5,775 nucleotides of DNA from Alphaproteobacteria bacterium (GTDB taxonomy: Bacteria; Pseudomonadota; Alphaproteobacteria; Puniceispirillales; Puniceispirillaceae). Position numbers and translations under genes: made by a program. Shown here piece by piece: positions 1 to 5,403 of the stretch. The stretch lies in assembly GCA_016780695.1 (NCBI GenBank), contig JADHLK010000097.1, positions 1-5,775 on the forward strand, written 5' to 3'. The stretch's first letter is position 1, and every line of letters starts with the position of its first letter. The notes beneath the pieces are model-generated. The model saw only the letters and a list, made by a program, of their open reading frames with translations, did no database searches and had not been told where the DNA came from.

Positions 1-129
1 GCGGCCAGACCGCCTTTTCACAAGCACTGCAAAAAGGCAGACAAAATTCACCACGCGCCGCAAAGCCAGCCAGACGCAAGCCAAGGCGCGAGCGCCGCAA
101 GGGCGGGACCAGCGGCGCGGCTGTCTTCA
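1..129. repeat. 129-bp exact direct repeat, copy 1
   Basis: Bases 1-129 match 416-544 at every position, an offset of 415 bp. Identity breaks at 130 (T) versus 545 (G). The left limit is unknown because copy 1 starts at the window edge. 415 is not a multiple of three, so copy 1 lies in a different frame relative to the DUF35 gene. No inverted ends or transposase are visible, so this is not an insertion sequence. Confidence 0.97.
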
Positions 130-130
130 T
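1..130 (-). CDS. Partial second DUF35 reading frame made by a duplicated segment
   Basis: An open frame starts at ATG 130-128 and runs 43 codons off the left edge. After its Met, the residues (KTAAPLVPPL... to ...CEKAVWP) are identical to residues 20-61 of the DUF35 protein encoded just upstream, including the first CxxC of the zinc ribbon. The ATG exists only because base 130 (A on the minus strand) abuts the copied segment; the parental copy has CTG (Leu) there. An in-frame TGA sits directly before the ATG, and a GGAGG-like sequence lies about 12 nt upstream, slightly far for a Shine-Dalgarno. The frame differs from that of the preceding DUF35 ORF, which overlaps it. If the duplication is real, this could be a second DUF35 gene lacking its first 19 residues. 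If position 1 is a contig end, it may be an assembly by-product. Whether it is expressed is unknown. Confidence 0.35.
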   Translation of the reverse strand, partial: MKTAAPLVPPLRRSRLGLRLAGFAARGEFCLPFCSACEKAVWP

Positions 131-599
131 TCACTGAACCGCCCTCCCGGTTTTTGTAAGCCATGAACACGGCCCGTTGTGCCTTGTCCAGATGCAGGCC
201 CATCTCTACTTGCTCACCGACCTGAACTTGCTGATGCAGATGCGCCATGATGCTGGGCCCGCAGGCCAGCCGCACAGTGCCAATACGCCACGGCATACGG
301 CCGCGAAAATACAGCTCCGGGCTGGTTTCCAGCACCGATTCAGCTATCAGCTGGCCCTGATTACCAACCTCCTGCCAGGCCAGCTCAGCCAGACAGGTCG
401 GACAGGCATCACGCGGCGGCCAGACCGCCTTTTCACAAGCACTGCAAAAAGGCAGACAAAATTCACCACGCGCCGCAAAGCCAGCCAGACGCAAGCCAAG
501 GCGCGAGCGCCGCAAGGGCGGGACCAGCGGCGCGGCTGTCTTCAGCTGCGGGTTTTTTTTCACCGGCTGCGGCAACCGGCTCTTGCCTATCTCAGCCAT
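48..599 (-). CDS. DUF35 Zn-ribbon/OB-fold protein, C-terminus altered by repeat junction
   Basis: This is a small DUF35-family protein, a usual partner of thiolase-fold enzymes. A rubredoxin-like zinc ribbon occupies residues about 48-72, with ligands C52, C55, C66 and C69 (CSAC, CPTC). An OB-fold domain follows at about 78-148. In family members such as ChsH2's DUF35 domain, the OB-fold binds the thiolase-like subunit and helps form the acyl-CoA site. ATG 599-597 shares one base with the thiolase stop (TGATG) and has AAGGGG 7 nt upstream, so it is preferred over an in-frame ATG at 635 inside the thiolase gene. The family-like sequence ends near ...FMAYKNREGGSVN. From base 129 the frame enters the 129-bp duplicate out of register and adds a low-complexity Ala/Leu/Trp tail of about 25 residues, ending at TGA 50-48. 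The normal C-terminus is therefore probably lost or misassembled. The family call is firm; the last 25-30 residues are doubtful. Confidence 0.85.
   Translation of the reverse strand: MAEIGKSRLPQPVKKNPQLKTAAPLVPPLRRSRLGLRLAGFAARGEFCLPFCSACEKAVWPPRDACPTCLAELAWQEVGNQGQLIAESVLETSPELYFRGRMPWRIGTVRLACGPSIMAHLHQQVQVGEQVEMGLHLDKAQRAVFMAYKNREGGSVNEDSRAAGPALAALAPWLASGWLCGAW
416..544. repeat. 129-bp exact direct repeat, copy 2 (parental)
   Basis: This copy sits in the natural reading frame of the DUF35 gene and encodes residues 20-61, including the first CxxC pair of the zinc ribbon. Its flanks make sense as protein on both sides, so it is the original copy and 1-129 is the displaced one. Confidence 0.95.
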
Positions 600-1771
600 C
601 AGACCGCCCCTTCCAGCACCGCTGCGCCGCTGCACACACCACGATCATAATTGACCATTCCAAAGCCGGAGACAAGGCCCAGCCGGGCCGCTGCCACCTG
701 CCGCTTGCCTGCCTGCCCGGTCAGCTGGCGCACCGCCTCAACCAGCCCGATAAAACCACCAGCCGCCCCGGCCTGTCCGGCAGAGAGCTGGCCACCAGAT
801 GTATTATGCGGAAAATCGCCCTGCCAGGTCAGATCACGCGACATCAGGAAGTCAGCTGCCTCGCCCTTGGGGAAAAATCCTAAATCTTCCATCTGCATGA
901 CGCTGATCACCGGATAATCATCATAAGTCTGGATGAGGTTCATATCCGGCGGGCTGCACCCGGCATCGCGCCAAAACCGGTCCTGCTCTTTTTGCCAGCC
1001 ACCACGAAACTGCACCGGGTCGCTGGCAAAGGCGTTATGATGTTCCATCATCGCCTTGATCCGCACAAAGGGCAGCTGGCGCTGGCGGGCTGTTTCCTCT
1101 GACATGACCAGAAAACTCTCTGACCCGGCGCATGGCATCACACAGTCAAAAAGCCCCAGCGGCGAGGCAATCATGCGGGCCGAGAGATAGGCCTCCAGAC
1201 TGAGCGGCCGGGTCATCATCGCCCCCTCCAGCAACAGGGCGTTGCTGCGCTGATCAACCGCTATTTTGCCAAACACCTCTCTTGGCGTGTCAAAGCGGCG
1301 CATATAATAATCGGTCAGCAGGGCAAAATAGCCATTTGCCCCGCCCGAACCATAAGGCCAGGCCGCATCATTGGAAAAATTGGAAAAACGCGACAGCGTC
1401 TGGCGGAAACTGTCCAGCTGGTTGGTATCGCCAGCCAGACAGGCAATGATATTGGCATCGCCGCACTGAACCGCCCGCGCCGCCCTTTGCAAGGCCACAA
1501 TGCCAGAGGCCCCGCCCATCGGAATATGTTCCAGCCAGCGCAAATCCAACCCGCTATGCTGGGCAAAGCCGACAGCTGAGTCCGGGTGCAGGGTAAAGCT
1601 GGACACTGTCAGCCCGTCAATCTCATCTGGCCGGACGGCAACCGAGGCCAGCATCTCCCGCAGGCAGCCCAGCAGCCACCAATGCGCCGACTGGTTGGAA
1701 AAACGCTGATAGGGCAGGCTCATCGGGGCAGTTAAAACCACCCCTTCATAATTTGCCCGTGCCTGTGCCAT
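599..1771 (-). CDS. Thiolase-fold (lipid-transfer/aldolase-like) protein lacking the classical Cys and His
   Basis: This 390-residue protein has the thiolase fold of the SCPx/lipid-transfer type. Where classical thiolases carry the nucleophilic Cys there is GGASG at residues 86-90, placing Ala88 there. Family-typical blocks follow: a Tyr-rich stretch DYYMRRF near 154-160, RSNA 175-178, the YLSARMIASPLGLFDC block near 195-210, QTYDDYPV 281-288, and NTSGGQLSAGQAG 323-335. The usual Gly-His-Pro of that last block is Gly-Gln-Ala (Gln333). A late Cys380 remains (VCSGAAVL). The GGAS subfamily pairs with DUF35 proteins, and its best-studied member, Ltp2, is a retro-aldolase acting on CoA-thioester side chains. 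The adjacent DUF35 gene fits this. ATG 1771 lies 10 nt after the ligase stop with AGGG upstream. The frame stays open to an ATG at 1822, but that would add 17 basic residues inside the ligase gene. Aldolase versus C-C condensation or a non-catalytic role cannot be settled here. Confidence 0.88.
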   Translation of the reverse strand: MAQARANYEGVVLTAPMSLPYQRFSNQSAHWWLLGCLREMLASVAVRPDEIDGLTVSSFTLHPDSAVGFAQHSGLDLRWLEHIPMGGASGIVALQRAARAVQCGDANIIACLAGDTNQLDSFRQTLSRFSNFSNDAAWPYGSGGANGYFALLTDYYMRRFDTPREVFGKIAVDQRSNALLLEGAMMTRPLSLEAYLSARMIASPLGLFDCVMPCAGSESFLVMSEETARQRQLPFVRIKAMMEHHNAFASDPVQFRGGWQKEQDRFWRDAGCSPPDMNLIQTYDDYPVISVMQMEDLGFFPKGEAADFLMSRDLTWQGDFPHNTSGGQLSAGQAGAAGGFIGLVEAVRQLTGQAGKRQVAAARLGLVSGFGMVNYDRGVCSGAAVLEGAV

Positions 1772-1781
1772 CTGCTCTGCC

Positions 1782-3416
1782 CTATGCCGGTTTTTTCTGT
1801 TTCTTGCGGGGCCGGTAATCATGCAAGCCCCCCTGTTCAGCCATTTCAGTCAGCAGTTTCTGCAAGCCGCCGCGCTGCACCTTTTGGGTGCCGGTCAGCG
1901 GCAGGCTGTCCACCCGGGCAAACCAGCCCGGAGCCTTGTAATAAGCCAGCTGGTCTGAGGCCAGCTCAAACAGAGCGTCAAACAGCGCTGCCACATCTTT
2001 ATCCCGATCACGCGGGACAACCAGACAAGCCACCTCATCCCCACGCAGCTTGTCAGCAACCGGGCCAATTGCCAGCTGGGCCACATCCGGGTGGCGGGCC
2101 AGCACCGCTTCCACCTCTATGGCGGCGATATTCTCACCCGACCGGCGGATGATATTTTTCTTGCGGTCGCGGAAATAGAAAAACCCGTCCGCATCCTGCT
2201 GGACAATATCGCCGGTATGGAACCAGCCGCCCTGCCAAGCTTCGCTGGTCGCTTCAGGATTCTTATAATAGGCGGTGAAAAACCCAAAATGCGGGTCGTC
2301 TCCGGCGCGCCGCACCAACAGCTCACCCGGCTCATCAATGCCAGCTGGCTGACCATTTTCGGACTGGAGCAGAACCTCTACCGTGGCTTCGGCGCGGCCA
2401 AAGCAATTCAGCCCTATCCGCCGATCCGGATCAGTCGCCGCGATACAGGCCCCGGCACCGGTCTCGGTCATCGCCCAGGCTTCCAGCAAGGGAAAACCAA
2501 AACGCGCCTCAAAACGGGCATGCAGCGTGCGGTCCACACCGGCCCCGAAACCAAAGCGCACCGTGTGATCGCGGTCACTGCTGCTTTCTGGCAGCTGCAT
2601 CAAGATAGAGGGCATCACCCCCAAATAATGCAGGATAGTGGCCCCGGAGTCGCGGACATCTGCCTGCCAGCTCGATGGGTGGAACCTATCCAGCGGCACC
2701 AGACAGCCCGCACAGCTGACCATCGCCATCACCGAACAGGCCAGCGCGTTCATGTGGAACAGGGGCAGCGGCGTTATCATCACCTCGTTGGCTTGCGACA
2801 ATCCCCAGGGCGGCGGCATCTCCACATACCAGTCCCCGGCATAAAGGAAATATTCCTGGCTCAGCTGGCACCCTTTGGGCAGGCCGGTGGTCCCGGAAGT
2901 ATAGAGCAGGGCGGCCTCAGTCTTGCTGGCCTCCGGCGGAGCAGGCGGCAGGGGGGATTGGCTGGCACAGGAAGGCGGCGGCTGATCAGCCCCGATTACC
3001 GGCACCGCGGCCTTGGCGCACACCTCTGCCAGCACCGGCGGGGCCGCCTCAGCCGCGACCATCAGGCGTAATTCAGAATGTTCAATCAGCCAAGTCAGTT
3101 CTGCAGCCCGCAAATCCGGGTTAATCGGCACTATCGACAGGCCGAGGCTGTTCGCAGCCAGCCAGTTAATAAAAAAATCAGGCCGGTTGTAAAGATAGAG
3201 GCCAAGCCGCTCACCCGCGCGCAGCCCAGCCCGGGCCAGAACAGCTGCCCGGTCTTCAGCAGCCTGGCGCATTTCTTGATAGCTGATATCCCCGGCTGCT
3301 ATCTGATAGACCTTTGCAACGCTGGGCATATAGCGCAAAAAGGGCTGATCCGGGTGGGTGCTGGCTGTCTGGCAAAATCGCCGCCAGACGGTTTCATCTT
3401 TATAGAAGGCGGCCAT
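1782..3416 (-). CDS. AMP-forming acyl-CoA ligase (ANL superfamily)
   Basis: A full-length 544-residue adenylate-forming ligase. It activates a carboxylic acid with ATP to an acyl-adenylate and transfers the acyl group to CoA, in the cytoplasm. Core motifs appear in order: the P-loop YTSGTTGLPKG at 172-182, substrate/adenine region EAWAMTET at 312-319, GWFHTGD at 397-403 with ribose-binding Asp403, hinge region YFRDRKKN at 414-421, RSGENI at 425-430, and C-terminal LPLTGTQKVQR at 505-515 with the catalytic Lys512. A Pro-rich stretch at about 145-163 looks like a loop insertion before the P-loop. The C-terminus is strongly basic (RPRKKQKKP). Overall it resembles CaiC-like and medium-chain or aromatic acyl-CoA ligases, but the substrate cannot be deduced. 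ATG 3416 has AGGA at 3428-3425, 8 nt upstream, and begins 13 bp after the oxygenase small-subunit stop. It likely makes the CoA thioester used by the thiolase-like/DUF35 pair. Confidence 0.93.
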   Translation of the reverse strand: MAAFYKDETVWRRFCQTASTHPDQPFLRYMPSVAKVYQIAAGDISYQEMRQAAEDRAAVLARAGLRAGERLGLYLYNRPDFFINWLAANSLGLSIVPINPDLRAAELTWLIEHSELRLMVAAEAAPPVLAEVCAKAAVPVIGADQPPPSCASQSPLPPAPPEASKTEAALLYTSGTTGLPKGCQLSQEYFLYAGDWYVEMPPPWGLSQANEVMITPLPLFHMNALACSVMAMVSCAGCLVPLDRFHPSSWQADVRDSGATILHYLGVMPSILMQLPESSSDRDHTVRFGFGAGVDRTLHARFEARFGFPLLEAWAMTETGAGACIAATDPDRRIGLNCFGRAEATVEVLLQSENGQPAGIDEPGELLVRRAGDDPHFGFFTAYYKNPEATSEAWQGGWFHTGDIVQQDADGFFYFRDRKKNIIRRSGENIAAIEVEAVLARHPDVAQLAIGPVADKLRGDEVACLVVPRDRDKDVAALFDALFELASDQLAYYKAPGWFARVDSLPLTGTQKVQRGGLQKLLTEMAEQGGLHDYRPRKKQKKPA

Positions 3417-3429
3417 GTGCCAGATCCTG

Positions 3430-3927
3430 TTACAATATCAGCTGAATATTCGGGAATGCCGCATCCGGATTCATCAGCCGAACCGTCTTGCGCCTGATCA
3501 TCAGCGGCTGGGCGGCCCCTTTCGGGGCGGCCACCAGCTGATGTTCAGCCCAACCAGCCATCAGCATCTGATCATCAATGCGGGTCTCTATGTAGTGAAA
3601 GGCGGTGCGGGTGGTGATCCCTTCCTTGCTGCGGCTAAGGATTTGCGGGCGTTGCAACAGATGGTGACAGCGCGAACGCGGCTTTTGGGAAAAAGTCCGG
3701 TCCCCTTGCAAGCGCTCAATCCGCACTGTCAGCAGCAGCTTGTCATCATGCATCAACGAGGTCATCAGCCGATCATCAGTCTGGCCATATTCCAACGGCA
3801 TCCAATAGAGAAAATCCTCGGTCAGCAAATCCAGCCAGCTTTCATGGCCTTCATTATCCAGCAATTCTGCCTCAACATAGAGGAAATTGCGGATGGTTTT
3901 CTTCTTCATGTCGGCCAGCCCGCTCAT
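3430..3927 (-). CDS. Aromatic-ring-hydroxylating dioxygenase, small (beta) subunit
   Basis: A 165-residue protein of the SnoaL/NTF2-like fold used by beta subunits of Rieske ring-hydroxylating dioxygenases; the length is typical. Recognisable family blocks are the N-terminal VEAELLDNEGHESWLDLLTED region (about 18-38), YWMPL (41-45), the DKLLLTVRIERL block (62-73), SQKPRSRCHHLLQ (80-92), and the late RRKTVRLMN (144-152) with the hydrophobic end NIQLIL. Beta subunits carry no metal site and stabilise the alpha3beta3 oligomer. Its ATG overlaps the alpha-subunit stop in an ATGA arrangement (3927-3924), which fixes the start over the later Met at 3909 and implies translational coupling and near 1:1 production. 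The stop is TAA at 3432-3430. Nothing looks truncated. Confidence 0.93.
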   Translation of the reverse strand: MSGLADMKKKTIRNFLYVEAELLDNEGHESWLDLLTEDFLYWMPLEYGQTDDRLMTSLMHDDKLLLTVRIERLQGDRTFSQKPRSRCHHLLQRPQILSRSKEGITTRTAFHYIETRIDDQMLMAGWAEHQLVAAPKGAAQPLMIRRKTVRLMNPDAAFPNIQLIL

Positions 3928-5288
3928 GCGCCTGCCCCGGCTTTATGGTCTGCATTCTGAATCGATTCCAGCATGAATTTGCGCCAGGCATCAAACTGGT
4001 TACGCATTTGCAGCTCAGAGGTGCCGATAACCACCTTCTCACCGTCAAAATTCATTTCATCTGCCTGCATATCGCGCTGCATATTCACCCAGTCATTGCC
4101 GCCCGCTGACAGCCCTTCTTGGGCGCGTTCATACATTTCCAGATCGTCATGTCCGACAATAGAGGTGGGCGCGTTGATCAGGCGGTTATAGGCGGCGGTG
4201 CGCTCCAGCAGCATATCAGGCGCACCATCAAGACGGAAAATCCAGCTTTCCACCAGCGTGCGGTCCGCCGCCAGCGGCTTGAATAGGCGCAAAGACTGAA
4301 TAGGCCCCTTAACCATAATATTGGGGAAAAAAACCGTATTATGCCGACTTTCCGAGAGAATTGCCTCTGCCCGCTCCCGGCCATAGGCAGCGATCATCTG
4401 GTCAAAATAGCCGGGTATTTCAGAATAATTGGAATGTATCGACTGGGTGACCCCGGTATGGCCATGCCCGTTCGGCCAAATCCGGATCCCCATCTTGTCA
4501 TAAAAGGAATAATCGGACAGGAACGGGGCATAGATTTCCACTGCCATCGGCTTTTTGCTGTTGCCGCCTATGCGCGACCAGAGATCAACCACCGTGCCGG
4601 CAGAACTTTCATGCGCCACCATCGGATGACAGGTATCGGTCTGGTTTTCTACCAGCATCTTCCAGTTACATCTGTGCATATAGCGCAGCGGCGGGCCAGC
4701 AACTGACAGGCGGCCCTCTGGCGAGCGGTCGATCATATTGTCCAGCGTTGAGAGCGAACCGCCGAAAAACGCGTCAAAATCGATCCCCTGAGAGGCCAGC
4801 CGGGCAAAGATAAAGCCGCGATAATTGACCAGATTTTCCACCGGCGACAGACCGCACCCGGCTGCCGATTCATGCAGCCGCTCCTCATCATAGCCTTGCG
4901 GATGCGGGATGGAACGCAAAGACCCGTCCGTGCGGAAAGTCCAGGCATGGTAGGGGCAGCGAAAAAACGGGCCAGCCTGGCCAGCCGCATCCAGAACCAG
5001 CTTGGTTCCCTTATGCGGGCAGCGATTGTGAAAGACCTTGACCTCCTCACGGTCGCGCACCATCAAGACCGGCTGATCCGCCAATTCAGTGGCGATATAA
5101 TCGCCGCGATTGGGCACCTGGCTGTCATGCCCGACATAGAGCCAGCACTGGCGGAACAGATGCTGCATTTCGGCGCGGAAAATATCCTGCGAGGCATAAA
5201 GGTCACGATGCGCTTCACCGGGACGGAAAAGCGCCTCTACCTGTTCTGCGGTGATATTCACTTGCTTGGAGGTCATTTTTTCTGCCAT
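3924..5288 (-). CDS. Rieske [2Fe-2S] aromatic-ring-hydroxylating dioxygenase, large (alpha) subunit
   Basis: This is the catalytic subunit of a Rieske non-heme iron oxygenase (454 residues), the normal length. The Rieske cluster ligands are C90 and H92 (CPHKG) and C111 and H114 (CPYHAW), with the usual spacing. The catalytic Fe site is visible in ENQTDTCHPMVAH (214-226): bridging Asp218, His221 and His226, with the carboxylate ligand probably Asp381 or Asp382 in GHDDLEMYE. Such enzymes take electrons from NAD(P)H through a reductase and often a ferredoxin and insert O2 into an aromatic or other activated substrate. No reductase or ferredoxin gene lies in the window. The frame is open to GTG 5345, but those 19 extra residues read like untranslated DNA and family homology starts later. 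ATG 5288 is chosen, though it has no strong Shine-Dalgarno; ATG 5276 is a close alternative. It is the first gene of the operon. The substrate is unknown; the pairing with a beta subunit favours a dioxygenase. Confidence 0.93.
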   Translation of the reverse strand: MAEKMTSKQVNITAEQVEALFRPGEAHRDLYASQDIFRAEMQHLFRQCWLYVGHDSQVPNRGDYIATELADQPVLMVRDREEVKVFHNRCPHKGTKLVLDAAGQAGPFFRCPYHAWTFRTDGSLRSIPHPQGYDEERLHESAAGCGLSPVENLVNYRGFIFARLASQGIDFDAFFGGSLSTLDNMIDRSPEGRLSVAGPPLRYMHRCNWKMLVENQTDTCHPMVAHESSAGTVVDLWSRIGGNSKKPMAVEIYAPFLSDYSFYDKMGIRIWPNGHGHTGVTQSIHSNYSEIPGYFDQMIAAYGRERAEAILSESRHNTVFFPNIMVKGPIQSLRLFKPLAADRTLVESWIFRLDGAPDMLLERTAAYNRLINAPTSIVGHDDLEMYERAQEGLSAGGNDWVNMQRDMQADEMNFDGEKVVIGTSELQMRNQFDAWRKFMLESIQNADHKAGAGA

Positions 5289-5290
5289 GG

Positions 5291-5301
5291 TCACACTGTG
5301 A
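5291..5301. promoter_or_regulatory. Perfect 5+1+5 palindrome before the alpha-subunit start
   Basis: TCACACTGTGA is a perfect inverted repeat with a one-base centre, ending 2 bp from the chosen start codon of the oxygenase alpha subunit. It could be an operator or, in the mRNA, a small hairpin near the start codon that explains the absence of a clear Shine-Dalgarno. A palindrome this short can occur by chance. Confidence 0.3.
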
Positions 5302-5311
5302 TGCAATTTAT

Positions 5312-5323
5312 TTGAAACTTCAA
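5312..5323. promoter_or_regulatory. Short palindrome TTGAA-AC-TTCAA
   Basis: Five-base inverted arms (TTGAA and TTCAA) separated by two bases lie in the AT-rich part of the divergent intergenic region. The position suits an operator for the minus-strand operon. No regulator gene is present in the window to pair with it, so the role is inferred from position only. Confidence 0.25.
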
Positions 5324-5350
5324 GTAATTTGAGGCCGGTTTGCACGGGCG

Positions 5351-5395
5351 AAAATTCCCCGGGTTAAAATTCCCCGGGCTAAAATTCCCAAGGAG
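5351..5395. repeat. Three tandem 15-bp repeats (AAAATTCCCCGGGTT type)
   Basis: Units lie at 5351-5365, 5366-5380 and 5381-5395. Units 1 and 2 differ at one base; unit 3 keeps AAAATTCCC and then diverges to AAGGAG, differing from unit 1 at four bases. Units 1 and 2 each contain the palindrome CCCGGG. The 15-bp period is about one and a half helical turns. The array overlaps the likely promoter and ribosome binding site of the plus-strand gene, so it may be a set of regulator binding sites or a slippage-prone expansion. Confidence 0.9.
5390..5395 (+). promoter_or_regulatory. Ribosome binding site AAGGAG
   Basis: A near-perfect Shine-Dalgarno lies 8 nt before ATG 5404 and fixes that start. It forms the end of the third 15-bp repeat unit, so the repeat array runs directly into the translation start signal. 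Confidence 0.9.
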
Positions 5396-5403
5396 TTCAC
5401 CCT

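Larger units (their letters stand above)
5289..5403. promoter_or_regulatory. Divergent intergenic control region
   Basis: This 115-bp AT-richer gap separates two divergently transcribed genes, so it must hold promoters for both the minus-strand operon and the plus-strand racemase-like gene. For the plus gene, TTGCAC (5340-5345) and TAAAAT (5365-5370) are possible -35 and -10 elements, but the 19-bp spacing is long, so this is only suggestive. No convincing sigma-70 pair is visible for the minus operon. The region also contains the 15-bp tandem repeats and two palindromes listed separately, which are candidate operators. Confidence 0.6.

Noticed and set aside
1..544. Insertion sequence or mobile element explaining the direct repeat
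   Set aside because: The repeated unit is internal coding sequence of DUF35, with no transposase, terminal inverted repeats or short target duplications.
177..650. 157-codon plus-strand open frame
   Set aside because: Antisense to the DUF35 gene, basic and low complexity, no family features.
1772..1822. Upstream ATG start for the thiolase-like gene
   Set aside because: It would overlap the ligase by 41 bp and add a basic tail; the ATG at 1771 has AGGG upstream and ordinary operon spacing.
2091..3071. 326-codon plus-strand open frame
   Set aside because: It lies antisense to the acyl-CoA ligase, whose motifs are complete; the translation is rich in Arg, Gly, Gln and His with no recognisable domain, typical of a shadow frame in GC-rich DNA.
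3415..3960. 181-codon plus-strand open frame
   Set aside because: Antisense to the dioxygenase beta subunit, which has clear family blocks and a coupled start.
5289..5345. Upstream GTG start for the dioxygenase alpha subunit
   Set aside because: It adds 19 residues without family similarity, encoded by the AT-rich intergenic DNA that contains the palindromes; no Shine-Dalgarno supports it.
5351..5395. CRISPR array or plasmid iterons
   Set aside because: The three 15-bp units are contiguous without spacers, too short for CRISPR repeats, and no cas or replication initiator gene is present.
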